A program made the position numbers and the translations under genes. From positions 148,790 through 212,789 of the forward strand of contig NRSV01000063.1 of the NCBI GenBank assembly GCA_002286855.1: a stretch of 64,000 nucleotides of DNA. Reading direction: 5' to 3'. The notes under the pieces were generated by a model that saw only the letters and a list, made by a program, of their open reading frames with translations, was not told where the DNA came from and did no database searches. Position 1 is the stretch's first letter. Each line of letters begins with the position of its first letter. Positions 35,500-46,153 of the stretch are shown here, one piece after another. The DNA comes from Bipolaris cookei. Lineage: Eukaryota; Ascomycota; Dothideomycetes; Pleosporales; Pleosporaceae.

Positions 35500-35868
35500 G
35501 GTTCATTAAGCGCTCGCACTCTGCCCAATCGGGAAGTATTAGGTTTGGGCAAAGGCACCAAATATAGCCTGAGCGAGTCGGATCGCCACTGTCAAAAAGG
35601 CCGTTAATTTCCTGAAAGCAGAGCTCTAGCTGTCAAACGTCTCTGGGGTCAGGACTGCTTCATGGAGCGCTGGCCGCGGATTGGCGCGAGACTGCACAGC
35701 CTTCATTTCGCCTTCCCATGAACCCCATGAACCCCATGAACCTCATGAACCAAGCTTTGCAAGAGCCTCATGCCATGTCATGCCCTTCTCCCTCTACGCG
35801 CCCGCCATGCCGACCAGCGTTGGCATCAATTGTCATCATTCCATGCACCCACACCCATGCCGTCCACG
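35500..35868. other. Intergenic region with short tandem repeat
   Basis: No gene seen. It holds a four-copy 9-bp repeat (see separate entry) and the presumed 3' UTR of the oxidoreductase gene. Confidence 0.5.
35715..35750. repeat. Four-copy 9-bp tandem repeat CCCATGAAC
   Basis: Units CCCATGAAC x3 and a variant CTCATGAAC occur head to tail. The array lies in the 3' flank of the oxidoreductase gene and is probably slippage-prone. Confidence 0.85.
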
Positions 35869-37535
35869 TTACCGCTGGTCCAAGTGCGACCCCACCCGGT
35901 CAGCCCACCACCTCTTCCACTCCACCACCTGGCGCTTCGTTCGGGCCTCTTCAGCCGCAAAAACCATGGCATGGCTGCGGAAAGCCTCATTCAAGTCGCA
36001 CCCAAGGTATCTACGCTGAGCGTCTGCCGCGGCCATGGCGCCTGAATCCACAGCGTCAACTGCCAGCAAAAACTGCCGCGCAAGTCCTTCGTCTCCGCCC
36101 CCGTGACCACCACCTGCCACATATGGGTTGTGGACCTTGGTTTGCCCACTACCAAACTTGTACACTTTGATCTCTCTGCTGTCGTACTCAATCTCGCCCT
36201 CTGTGCCGTAGATGCGGCCACGTCGCTCGCACTGCTTCTCCGTAAAAGCCACCATGTGAAATTGTGCTGTCTTTGCACCGCGGCCACGCAGTATAGGCAG
36301 ACCCTCATCATCCTTTGCTATCGGATCATCGTCCCATGTGATCGTCACGCATTGGTCGTCGCATACGTCATTGCTCGATTCCCACACACACCGACCAAAC
36401 CACGACCGTTCGTCGACTTTGCTGGCCGGAGTATCAGCGGTGTAGTCCTCGGCTAGGCTCTTGAGCAGCTGCTTGCTAGCAACCTCTTTCCCAGCCGTCT
36501 TGAACATGTCTTCGATTTCCGGGCTGACAACTTTGACCGGCCAATCTACGTTGCCATTGTTCAAATGCCGCTCGAGATAAATTTTCTTCGCACTGTAGTC
36601 GCAGTTTGGCTCATGCGCACAGGATAGACAATTGGTCGCAGATCCAGCAGCCTTTGGCTTCCGGTCTTTGCGGAAGAACTTGAGTGACCCAGTCGAGGTG
36701 ACGTAGGAAGGAAGATGGGGCACTGCATCTTTTGCAGTCGCGCCGAGTGAACACAACATCCACATCAAAAAGTCAATATCGTGACATGACTTTGTGAGTA
36801 GGGAAGGTGCAGTCTTGGACTCCTTCCTCCAGTTGCCCCTATCTTATGTTAGCCATGCGTCAGTGAAGAGCGCATACACATTACATACCGAACATAGCTG
36901 TGACTAAAATGCCACCATCCTATCGGCTCAACGTGCTCGATGCTCATAACATCTCCAATGACCTCCTTATCCAGCAGCAGATGCCTCAGCAACATGTTAT
37001 GCTGCGAGTACCGCAACACATGGCAAATCCCAAAAATCGTTTCCTTGCCCTCCCTCGCGCCCTTACTCAGTGCTTGGTACATCTTCACACAGCTCTCCAG
37101 ACTCGTGCTCATGGGCTTCTCACAGCAAATATGCACGCCCATGTCTGCAATCCCACACACAACCTCCTCATGCAACTCATCCAGTACACAAACAAACACG
37201 GCATCAATCCCCTTGTTCACGCCTTCCTCACCATTCATTTCTCGCTGCCGTCGTTGAATCTCGTATTCTTTCCACTCCCTCCAGTCCTTGAAGCTTTGCT
37301 CTGGTGCAGCCTCGCCATCAGGTCCCCACATGAACTTGCGTCCAAACTCGGCGCGCTTGAAGTCGTTGGGCTCGCATACCGCTGCGATGACAGTATTCGA
37401 GCATAAAGACGTTGCTTCGGCATAGGCTGTGCCGCGGCTTCCAGCCCCGATAATGAGAATTCTGGGGGGCTTCGCAAATGCTAGTTTGCCATTGGCTTGC
37501 GTGAAGGCTGACTCGTCTATTTCGAGGCTCGGCAT
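35869..37535 (-). CDS. Gfo/Idh/MocA-family NAD(P)-dependent oxidoreductase
   Basis: Exons 37535-36889 and 36838-35869 give 538 aa. The N-terminal Rossmann domain has ILIIGAGSRGTAYAEA (GxGxxG-like, residues 30-35), and the family EKP motif sits in CCEKPMS (139-141), where the Lys takes part in catalysis. After the intron, NWRKESKT and SCHDIDFLMWML hold the conserved catalytic-region histidine/aspartate. A cysteine cluster follows (CLSCAHEPNCDYSAKKIYLE), then a C-terminal beta-sheet domain with RGRIYGTEGEIEYD and HGGGDEGLARQFL. These proteins oxidise or reduce sugars, inositols and related polyols; the substrate here is unknown and no pathway partners are adjacent. The length (538) exceeds the 340-400 of bacterial relatives, mainly through the cysteine-cluster insert. 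Confidence 0.9.
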
Positions 37536-38287
37536 GGTGTGGGGTTGGGGGTTGGGGGTTGGGAGGGATGGGGGTAGCGTTGACTTTGAGCTTAGAAAGT
37601 GACAGATTCAGCCTCGTGGTATGGAGAGAAACGTTTTGTAACGGAGTGTATGATGTGTCGTCTATAACACTATTCCCTTCCCCCCCATTTGTTTCCAAAA
37701 ACAAGCAGTCAACAAATACAATCCCAAGTAACGCTCCAAGTGTCCTTGTTTCTCTTTAAATACGCAGTTCTACCACCAAGGATCATCCGGTTGAAATACG
37801 ATATGGCTAATGCAGTAAGATCTAACCCAGGGCAAAGACTTGCGGACAGAAATAAGACGGGATTATTGGACAGTAGCGTGGGACAACGCATACAACATGT
37901 TCCTTTGTATGCAAGTCGTGCAGCGTACAAGTGAGGGGAAAGTGTGAGGGCGGAGCTACTAGCGTAGCATCGATGAAGTATATAGGTTGCATTGCAGACT
38001 CAGTCTAGTCACAATTCGTACAAAGGAATTTGGGCCACGTGGGGGTATGGACCAATGAAATCGACCCTGATTAGGCACGCCTCAAAGGCAGCAACTAGCT
38101 CTTTGCTGAGCCTGGGTACACGTTGCTTCCGTGTAGTACACGATTGCACAGTATTTACAGGTTTGTTGGGGATTTGTGTGTCTATCTTATTGAGAGAAGA
38201 TTACTACTCGAGCTGGTAGTGCTCACTAATGCATGATACCGTTTGCCGTCATACACCACTCACAGAGATAAGCCCCATGCCGAGATA
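37536..38287. other. Intergenic region, oxidoreductase promoter
   Basis: No gene supported. It contains a G/T-rich repeat just before the oxidoreductase start (GGGGTTGGGGGTTGGGGGTT, near 37550) and the 3' flank of the ubiquitin protease gene. Confidence 0.5.
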
Positions 38288-40144
38288 CTAACCATTATTC
38301 AGCTCGTAAAATAACAGATACACATCTTTCTGCATGTTCAGAACTTCCGACGTCTTACTCTCCTTGATCTTATCGTCGCTAATCCGCCACCACCGGTTGT
38401 TTGCCTTCTTCGCCTTGCGACGCCGGAGATTGCCATCTGCAATTGAAGAAGCCTTCTCCGACGCCCGTTCCCTCAGTGATCGTATACTTCTTGTCCGTGA
38501 CAACGATTCGTCTCCGCTTCCACTACCATTTCTAACGTCAGTGGGGGATGCTAGATGCGACGGGTCTGACTCTGATAGTCGAGGTGCAGATGTTGGGGCT
38601 GGTCCGCGTGAGGGTGGTATGTTGTCTTGCGAAGAGAGCGATCGTGACGACAGTGAGTCGAGTGTCGATGTAGTGGAGACTCCTGATCCGCGCTCGATGT
38701 GGCTGGGCAGGTTGAGTGTGGAGATGTGTGGGCTTTGCATGGCAGACGGCATTGCTGACGGGTGCGGACTGGCGTGACGACTGAATGCACCTTCTGCGCC
38801 AAAAGACACAGGTGTGGAGAAGGGCATTGGCTGCACTTGACGGCGGAATGACTCATAGTGGCCACTGTTGTGGCTTCCCTTGTGAGTGACAACTGCAAGA
38901 AGGCGATAGTTCTTGCGATGAAGCAGTCCTCCTAATGGAAGAGCTTCCGGGAAGGCGACCTTGGCAAGATTCTTCGTTGAGGTGGCACCAATCGCAAAGG
39001 TAGAACGTGATAGATGTATCGCAAGAACCTTGGGAAACTGTGAAATGTACATGTGGCGGGAAATCCGACGTTTGGGTGCTTGACTTGAAGCAGGTAGCTC
39101 AACACCCTCCGGTGTCTGCTCAGGATCTTCATCTAGTGCTTTTCGAGTCTTAGCAATATCTGATTCCAGCCGTCCTTTGATACCCGGGTCAGTTGCTGTT
39201 GAAAGCTCATGGTTTTGGCTCCTGAGCGCATGTTCTAGTCGACAGCGTTCACACTTAAAGTCATCTATGTACTCAAGTTTGAGCATGCCGTCAAGGCACG
39301 CGTTGAGAGTGGTCGAGGAGGCTTGTGGTACATTCAGAGTCAAAGTGACGAATGTTGATACTGTAGGCTTCGGCTTGAAATGGCAAACCTGACACTCAAT
39401 TTGCGACTCGATCTTGCCCTCAAAAGGGAATCCTTCTTCGTCTGTGGAAGCTTCTTCTCCTTCGGCCTCGTTTTCGCCCTGGCCATCAGCGGGTGTTTGG
39501 GCGGTTGCCTTGTTGGGCTGCGCCTCGACGTTGCTTCTTTCAGCAACACTGTCGCCGTTCACCACGGTGACGGCATCTAGAGTAGCCTGTCGTCTTGCAT
39601 TTCCTCCAGCATGGTATTCGTCACACAGACGCTCCGTCACTATTTGGAGGAATTCTTGCGCGTCTTGCTGTTGCCGGCTGATGCGTGTGCCGAATGCACG
39701 TTCGAGCGTTCTGATGAAGGGCTGCGGAGAGATGGTCTTTTTGTATATTGGCCGTTCATTGAGTCTGTCCAGAATATCTTTCAATCCATGGGTAAGGATG
39801 CCCCTCTGCAGACCCTCCAACCTGGCAGGCTTTACGGAGCCATTGGCTACGCTTTGTCTCTCGGGGTCCACATCGTAGACTTCTGGTCCGTCGAGCAGCC
39901 GTCTGTGGGTTTCTCGTATGAGGTAGATGCGCAAATCCGGTAAGCCTGCGAGGGCCTGCAGGACCGAGTTGATGAAGCAGTCGTTTGCTGCATTGGTAAG
40001 CCCCACTACACCCTTCTTCTTACTGCTAGCTGCATTTGAATCATCGTCGAGGAAATACGTTGGTCCAAAGACATAGACCAGAGTGATGGCGGCAAGAGAG
40101 GCGCCGGCGGCGTACGTCGCAATTGTGAGAGGCTTCTCAGGCAT
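38288..40144 (-). CDS. Membrane-anchored ubiquitin-specific protease (USP/UBP)
   Basis: One exon encodes 618 aa from MPEKPLTIAT. A frame continues upstream but lacks protein-like sequence. A transmembrane segment at about 7-31 (AAGASLAAITLVYVFGPTYF) anchors the enzyme, as in yeast Ubp16 and animal USP30 of the mitochondrial outer membrane; mitochondrial placement here is inference. The catalytic Cys box is GLTNAANDCFINSVLQAL (Cys56), unusual in replacing the common GNTC by ANDC. The DAQEFL block lies at about 161, zinc-ribbon cysteines at 251/254 and 298/301, and the His box HNSGHYESFRR at His429. About 110 Ser/Pro-rich residues then interrupt the domain before the last strands (WWRISDDKIKES, then DVYLLFYELN). 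The enzyme should cleave ubiquitin from substrates. It is divergent from the bL9m gene. Confidence 0.93.
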   Translation of the reverse strand: MPEKPLTIATYAAGASLAAITLVYVFGPTYFLDDDSNAASSKKKGVVGLTNAANDCFINSVLQALAGLPDLRIYLIRETHRRLLDGPEVYDVDPERQSVANGSVKPARLEGLQRGILTHGLKDILDRLNERPIYKKTISPQPFIRTLERAFGTRISRQQQDAQEFLQIVTERLCDEYHAGGNARRQATLDAVTVVNGDSVAERSNVEAQPNKATAQTPADGQGENEAEGEEASTDEEGFPFEGKIESQIECQVCHFKPKPTVSTFVTLTLNVPQASSTTLNACLDGMLKLEYIDDFKCERCRLEHALRSQNHELSTATDPGIKGRLESDIAKTRKALDEDPEQTPEGVELPASSQAPKRRISRHMYISQFPKVLAIHLSRSTFAIGATSTKNLAKVAFPEALPLGGLLHRKNYRLLAVVTHKGSHNSGHYESFRRQVQPMPFSTPVSFGAEGAFSRHASPHPSAMPSAMQSPHISTLNLPSHIERGSGVSTTSTLDSLSSRSLSSQDNIPPSRGPAPTSAPRLSESDPSHLASPTDVRNGSGSGDESLSRTRSIRSLRERASEKASSIADGNLRRRKAKKANNRWWRISDDKIKESKTSEVLNMQKDVYLLFYELNNG

Positions 40145-40498
40145 CTTGCGGAGCCTGGCACTCCCGCTACCGCGGGATTGGACGGAGGCAAGATTAGGGT
40201 CTTGCACGCTGGTGCTGCAAATGCGGTGCGTGGTCGTGCTAAGTTCGTGTGGCAGTGTGTAGAGTAAGTCTGACTGCGGCCGACGCCATTGTCTGGCTGC
40301 TGCCCAGTTTTGGGTATCGCGCTGGCCGTCTCCTGGTGTTTGGTCGTGAGCCAGGTGCAAAAGTATGCCGAGCCCATCAACATACGGCAAGCCGCACCGG
40401 CCCATTTGCACCTCCGCTTCTGCCGCGAGGATCGCCAGAATTGTCCGGACGTCTTGCATACTTCTCGGACCCGAACAAACTCCCAGACAACACGCACA
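40145..40498. promoter_or_regulatory. Divergent promoter region, ubiquitin protease / bL9m
   Basis: These 354 bp separate two divergent start codons, both of genes with probable mitochondrial products, so coordinated expression is possible. No specific motif is assigned. Confidence 0.45.
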
Positions 40499-41504
40499 AT
40501 GGCTTCAATGAGGGGCTTGGCCCTTCTTCCCCAGTGCACGGCATGTGCACGCAGGGCCACGCTGCAAAATTCTGAAGCGTGGGGGACACAACAGATACGC
40601 AGCATCTCGAAGAAGGCGAAAGAGGCAGAGCGCAACATTGTCGTGAAGCTGCTCAAAGATATGCCAAGATTTGGCCGCGCAGGTACGATATATGGAATGA
40701 GGGGGCGCTTTGCAAAAGCTCGACATGTCTTTGCTGCAAAGCCATCTTTGCAGTGTCAAGCATGCGCCCAGAAACCACAAACTGCAGCACTGGCTAACAC
40801 TGTAAAGGCTCATATGTCCCCCTCAACCCCTCGCTGATGCGCAATCGCTGGTTTCCCGCACGCATTGCCGACTATGTTCCCGCTACCCAGTTGAAGCAGC
40901 TCAAGGCTCAGGATGTGGATATGGCACGCGATGCCACATTTGGCGTAAGGCTGAATCTGGAGGAAGCCGATGAAGAAGAGAGCGACTTGATGCAGCAGCC
41001 CAAGTATTACGTGCGGCCAATTGAGATTGATGTGCTCAGTGTATGCTACATGGTCCCTTTTGCTGCAAGCCGGCCTGCTAACAAAGAAAATAGCCTGAGC
41101 GGTCCGTGGAGCTCCTCGACACGTTCGTCCCACCAACGATTGACTTTTATCGCCAGCCTATCGAGCAAGACAGTCCAAAACGAGAACGAGTAGGCGCATC
41201 GGGCGCAGCGGACATTTTGACTGCAGCTGCTATGAGCAAGGCGAAGGCATCGGCAAACGCTATATACGGATCTGTATCAACTGCGGATCTGGCAGCAACT
41301 ATCAAGAGCGCGCTGGCGCACAACGATGAAGCGGCTCGTGTTGTTCTAAACGAGAGTGATGTCAAGTTTATATCAGGACACGAGGAGGGCGATGCATCGC
41401 GGGTGAAGCAATTGGGCACATTCAAGGCCGAGATACGGTTACCGGGCGCAGAGAGGGCACTGGTACGAAACATACGGATCAGGGCAAAAGAATCGGAAGC
41501 GTGA
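40499..41504 (+). CDS. Mitochondrial ribosomal protein bL9m
   Basis: Three exons, 40499-40682, 40808-41040 and 41094-41504, give 275 aa. bL9 binds domain V-side rRNA of the large ribosomal subunit. The first ~40 residues (MASMRGLALLPQCTACARRA, with RSISKKAKE) are a basic mitochondrial presequence. The bL9 N-domain signature is VVKLLKDMPRFGRAG, then SYVPLNPSLMRNRWFPARIA after the 125-nt first intron. A long C-terminal extension follows, as in fungal mitochondrial bL9 (yeast Mrpl50). The last intron is 53 nt with a GCTAAC branch point. The start is the first of two nearby in-frame ATGs. The N-domain match is strong; the C-terminal part is poorly conserved. Confidence 0.88.
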
Positions 41505-42408
41505 GCGGCCAGGCGCGGACTTGCAAGCTTTTGCGAGGCTGTTGGCATGATGCCGAAAGGCCCAGAACCTCGGGAAACGAGGGCTTGTCCGGGTGCAGAA
41601 AAGACATTGGTATACTGAGCACGTGACTATGATTTCCGCATATCGGAACAAAATCAGACAAGAGCTCAATGCTAATCACGATATCTTGCATGTACTCCGG
41701 TGAATCGAGGGTGATATCATTGGTGGGACCCTGACGGACTGGCCACTGCGTGGTTTTGACGCGGGGCCGGTGAACGGGACGACTGGCGTGTTGCGGCGAG
41801 AGTCGGGCAGCCTGTCACCTGTGGATGCGATGATGTTGCGTTGAGCTACTGACGGCCATGGCATGAGATGCAGAAAAGAGGCAGCCCACTTTATTAGTTC
41901 CGCGCTGCCGAGCAGACGCGGCCCCGCCATGACTTCAGAGCGCGGCCGTGAAGGACATGGTTGGAGACGTGCCACCACCACTTGCGGACTGTTGCGAGGG
42001 GCAGTCCATGGAAGGAGCCAAAGCTGAGGTAGGTAGAAAGGCGACTAAGTAGTAGCATCAAAGCCATAGTAAATGCCACGTATAACGTTATCTATCAGGC
42101 ATATCGTGTGGCGTTGCAGTTGTGCTTCTGCGCAGACACTGGCTGGGCTGGCCGGACTGGGTGGTGAAGGCTTGGGCGCGACACCAGCTGCGTCACTACT
42201 GCGGTCCTTAGCGGGGGGGTTTTTTGTGGTCCACCAGCCAACCCCACTACCGCGTTTGAACTTTACTTGAGCAATACAAAGCTCTCGACGCCTGCACAAA
42301 CTTTCTCTTCATCATACCCTCTCTTTCCCATCTCCAACCTTACAATTGACCCTCCACCCCACCATATACCCACACCCACAACAGCACATCTCCAAGACAA
42401 TAGCAACC
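41505..42408. promoter_or_regulatory. Intergenic region with aldolase promoter
   Basis: No gene seen in 900 bp. A CACGTGACTATG string is at 41620-41631. The 110 bp before the aldolase ATG are pyrimidine-rich (CTTTCTCTTCATCATACCC), a common feature of highly expressed fungal genes. The ATG lies in a favourable AACCATGG context. Confidence 0.5.
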
Positions 42409-43452
42409 ATGGTTCAAGCTAGTGAAGTCCTGTCCCGCAAGTATGTTGCCCTCGACCCCGCTTGACCCCTCAGATCACGTTGGAACGCGCAAACTGACAT
42501 CGAACAGGACCGGTGTCATCGTCGGCGACGACGTATGCGACTCTTGATACTCAACTGTCAATCTGCACAACAAACTGACACTACCCAGATCCTCGCGCTT
42601 TTCAAGCACGCCCAATCAGAGGGCTATGGTATGCATTTTGACAAGCTGAACCCCCGGGGACCATCACTAACTCGGACTTTTGCACAGCCATCCCCGCCAT
42701 CAACGTTACTTCCTCCTCCACAGTTGTCGCTGCCCTCGAGGCTGCCCGCGACGCAAAGTCTCCCATCATCCTGCAACTGAGCAATGGAGGTAATAAATGC
42801 TTAGATAAACAATGTATGAGATACGTACTAACCACCATAATTGAACAGGCGCCGCATACTTTGCAGGCAAGGGCGTAGCCAACGGCAAGCAGGAGGCCAG
42901 CATTGCTGGTAGCATTGCTGCCGCCCATTACATCAGGTCCATTGCCCCTTCATATGGCATCCCCGTTGTTCTCCACACAGATCACTGCGCCAAGAAGCTC
43001 CTGCCTTGGTTGGACGGCATGATGGACGCCGACGAGGCCTACTACAAGGCCCACGGAGAGGCTCTGTTCAGCTCGCACATGATTGGTGAGACAAAAGCAA
43101 CTGCATCTCGGCATATTCACTCTGCTAACATTTTTGCCAGATCTTTCTGAGGAGCCCAAAGAGTGGAACATTGGTAAGCACATCGCCGAAATACAGAAAC
43201 GAAAAGAGGAAACATTTAGGGGACACACGCTGACATTCGCCTTCAGCCACCACCAAGAAGTACCTCGAACGCGCTGCGCCAATGAAGCAGATGATTGAGA
43301 TGGAAATCGGTATCACCGGAGGCGAGGAGGATGGTGTCAACAACGAGGATGTCGACAACAACTCCCTCTACACTCAACCCGAAGACATCTACGACATCTA
43401 CAAGGAGCTGTCCGCCGTCTCTCCTCTCTTCTCTATCGCTGCCGGCTTTGGC

Positions 43453-43489
<37 letters not shown>

Positions 43490-43972
43490 GTGAGTATCAT
43501 TGAGCCGGCATACTCTTCAAGGCACGCTGACATTATGGCTCCCAGTCCGCCCCGAGCTCCTGCAAAAGCACCAGCAATACGTCAAGGAGAAGATTAATTC
43601 CAAGGAGGACAAGCCCGTTTTCCTCGTCTTCCACGGCGGTAGCGGTAGCTCTGTCGATGACTTCCGCCAAGCCATCTCATACGGTGTCGTCAAGGTCAAC
43701 CTCGACACTGATATGCAATGGGCCTACCTCTCCGGTATCCGGGACTACATTCAGTCCAAGAGCGGTTACCTCCAGTCCCAAGTGGTACGTTGAATCTGGA
43801 ATAACCTGTACACTTACAGTACCTAACTTTCTGATAGGGCAACCCCGACGGTGACGACAAGCCCAACAAGAAGTACTACGACCCCCGTGTCTGGGTCCGT
43901 GAGGGTGAGAAGAGCATGTCGCAGCGCATCAAGGTCGCTCTTGACGACTTCTACACTACTGGCAAGGCTTAA
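42409..43972 (+). CDS. FBA1: Class II fructose-bisphosphate aldolase
   Basis: Nine exons: 42409-42440, 42508-42532, 42589-42628, 42688-42789, 42849-43085, 43141-43173, 43247-43489, 43546-43784 and 43838-43972. They give 361 aa (yeast Fba1 is 359). The enzyme is zinc-dependent and interconverts fructose 1,6-bisphosphate with glyceraldehyde 3-phosphate and dihydroxyacetone phosphate in cytosolic glycolysis and gluconeogenesis. Class II signatures seen: AIPAINVTSSSTVVAALEAA, the zinc site VVLHTDHCAKK, EIGITGGEEDG, GNVHGVYKPGNV, the phosphate loop FHGGSGS and VKVNLDTDMQWA. Eight introns of about 51-73 nt fragment the 5' half into very short exons. The CT-rich upstream region fits strong expression. 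Confidence 0.97.
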
Positions 43973-44262
43973 ATAGCTTTACCTGAGCTGGAATTGGCAT
44001 CAAGCTCAGTGTCTCAGTGAGGCAGGCGTTTGCGGATGAGCATAAGCTAAAACTGCAAGCATTGATACAAGGAGTTAACGGTCCTGGTGATGAGGTTGGC
44101 GAACGGTGCAGAAGTATGTAATAGACTACGAAGCAATGTCCAGATATGAAAGAATGTAAAACAACTTGATCAACTCTCTTCTCATCAAATAGCGACATAG
44201 CTGCAATTTAATGTCATAGAAGCTGTGTTCGTGGAGTCTGATATACGAATTTGTTGAATATG
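43973..44262. other. Aldolase 3' flank
   Basis: No gene seen. It probably holds the aldolase 3' UTR. It ends at a TA dinucleotide (44263-44264) that borders the transposon remnant. Confidence 0.5.
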
Positions 44263-44264
44263 TA

Positions 44265-44310
44265 ACGTGACTGCATAGTGAGCGCGCCAACTAAGCGAGC
44301 GCGCCACCCT
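44265..44310 (-). repeat. Transposon 3' terminal repeat: 12 nt plus two 17-mers
   Basis: Immediately inside TA (44263-44264) are ACGTGACTGCAT (44265-44276), then two head-to-tail 17-mers, AGTGAGCGCGCCAACTA (44277-44293) and AGCGAGCGCGCCACCCT (44294-44310). The second transposon in this window has the same spacing. Confidence 0.75.
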
Positions 44311-45320
44311 AACAAGCCATCAAGCCTTCTATACGCAATACCTCATCACCACTTAAATATATCATAGCCTATACTATGTAGTATTAATCACTAGCGCCTG
44401 TTACGTCTTTTTTACATGTGCGTGAGTTGTGCCCTATCTCGCCGCAGCGCTTACAGTGCCTTTTGCGCTGCTTGCCTGCGCCTGTTCGGGCCATACCTTC
44501 ACACATTTCCTCCTCTACATACACCCTAATATCTAGTTCAGCCATCAGTTCCTCTTCCTGTTCCTTCAAAAGGTCCCCGCCCTCTTGGATCCGCTTCCGC
44601 TTCCGCGATTTACGCTCAGAAGCAGCCCTGTTTGACGCTTCAAGCTGCAACACTCGGGCTGCCAGCAACGTCTGCGAATGTAGTATCATCTCACTGCCCT
44701 TTCTAAGCTGATTAAGCATATCAGCCATAGCAGAAGGTGAAGAACCCTGATGTTTTTGGATGCGATCTCGAAGCAGCTTAGATTGAGCCTCTACTTCAGC
44801 AGCGTTGGTGGGTGTATTGGGTTGTCATTGTGTCGCCCCTGGTAGAGGCGGTGTTGGCGTGCGATGCTTGACATCAAGCTTCGATAGCACCACCGATGGG
44901 TCGCTAGGCGCTAACCCAGTTGCTCGGAAGCTTAAAACGATGTTAGCCTTTGAGAAGGCTGTCCCAAAAATCTTTCCAAACGACGCGATAAATGCTTTTT
45001 TTATCAATTCGGCCAATACGGTCTGTTCCCAAGGCTCTCATCTTTTTGCCATACTCCCGCTTCAAAGGGGCAAATTACCCCACATCAAATGGCTGCAGGA
45101 TGTGGGATAAGTGTGGCGGCATACAGAGGGTAATAGTCTTGTCCTCCTCGCAAAGATCCTGGAAGGCAAGCGACTTGTGGCTCTCGTGGCCATCAATTAT
45201 AAGCAGCACGTGGCTACCTACCCTCCGCCTCTTTATTTGCTCAACAAAGTGCTTTAGTCAAGCTACACCAGTCTTTTTTGTAGTCCAGCCATTATCGCTA
45301 ACCCCAATGCGCCATTGAGG
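44265..45320 (-). mobile_element. Decayed pogo/Fot1-type DNA transposon, 3' part
   Basis: On the minus strand, the right half of a pogo-family DDE transposase is readable in pieces. From 5' to 3' these are SDNGWTTKKTG, the second catalytic Asp in LLIIDGHESHKS, MPPHLSHILQPFDVG with the third acidic residue, a segment with SKANIVLSFRATGLAP and LSKLDVKHRTPTPP, then an intact C-terminal frame (44384-44728) that ends in a CCHC zinc knuckle CKRCGEIGHNSRTC. In-frame stops (a TGA and a TAA) and a frameshift at an A6 run near 44992 show it is dead; stops arising as C-to-T changes are compatible with RIP. The HTH N-terminus and first Asp are missing. The 3' terminus at 44265-44310 is preserved next to a TA target site. 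Confidence 0.85.
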
Positions 45321-45668
45321 CTTTGAATCAGGCAAAGATCTTGTCCAGCGCCAACTTACCCAATACAGCTGGACTAGCGGTTAAAACACTAACCCATCTA
45401 CGAAACTCTATGCTTGGCCTTCTATTGTCATATTGAGCCATCTTAGGAAAGAAGGTGATTAATTCTGTATTCATTTGAAATGTATATATTTTACTTCGTA
45501 CGAGGACATGTTTCCCATTGTTTACTGAGTTGACTATGCAGATGATGAATGCTGGATTCAACATGTCTGGCACCCAAGTAAAATCCCACCGCTATTGTAC
45601 ATCAGTCTCTCATATACATGTGAAATGTGATTCACCTTTACTCTCTTGACTGGACAGCAACAGTGTTC
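45321..45668. other. Unassigned A/T-rich sequence beside the transposon
   Basis: No gene or clear transposon homology. It may be further decayed element sequence or the promoter region of the small gene that follows. Confidence 0.4.
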
Positions 45669-45675
45669 TATAAAT
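45669..45675 (+). promoter_or_regulatory. TATA box candidate of the small gene
   Basis: TATAAAT lies about 110 bp upstream of a well-formed 5' UTR intron and 180 bp upstream of the ATG at 45848. It is one of the few TATA-like sites well placed in the window, as seen in regulated fungal genes. Confidence 0.4.
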
Positions 45676-45847
45676 CAAAGCACATATCACTGCTTCAGTT
45701 CGACATACCAATTCTTTCTAGCCTTCTCACATACAACACCGATTACGAAAGGACATCTACTGAGATCACTAGCCCTATCTGTAAGTAACTCTCTTTATGC
45801 ATGATGATTCACTTTTCCTGTCTGACTAAACGAATTCTAGATTGAGG

Positions 45848-46153
45848 ATGTCTCCTATCTCAAAATCAATCTTCAAAAAATTCCTCGATGCTCTACCCAT
45901 TGACAAGATTGCAAAGAAGATTACGAACACCAAGAGCGGACAGCGACTTTGGCCATCTCAGCTTCCAGGAACGACTGCAAATACAACTTTCGAGCAGACG
46001 AGGGTTCCACACTGCCTGATGAAAGTCAAGAGATCATTTTTCAAGCGAACAAGAACGCTGAAAACAAGGGTGTTCAGCAGAGTGCGCAAGAGGATAGTTA
46101 CAGAATTGTATCCAAAGTGGCTATCAAACCGAATGAGGGAACTGATGGTATGA
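45848..46153 (+). CDS. Possible small basic protein (101 aa), 5' UTR intron
   Basis: I do not recognise the product. A canonical intron (45781-45840: GTAAGT donor, CTGACTAAAC branch region, TTCTAG acceptor) sits just upstream of the ATG, preceded by a TATA box candidate; that arrangement is hard to get by chance. The frame starts MSPISKSIFKKFLDALPIDK and turns strongly basic (KRSFFKRTRTLKTRVFSRVR). The +1 frame is also open, from about 45935 to a stop at 46190, and has a more ordinary hydrophilic composition (ADEGSTLPDESQEIIFQANK). The gene may therefore have suffered a frameshift near 45935, in which case the original protein was about 113 aa. Its neighbours are a dead transposon and a stress-type gene. 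Confidence 0.4.
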   Translation: MSPISKSIFKKFLDALPIDKIAKKITNTKSGQRLWPSQLPGTTANTTFEQTRVPHCLMKVKRSFFKRTRTLKTRVFSRVRKRIVTELYPKWLSNRMRELMV

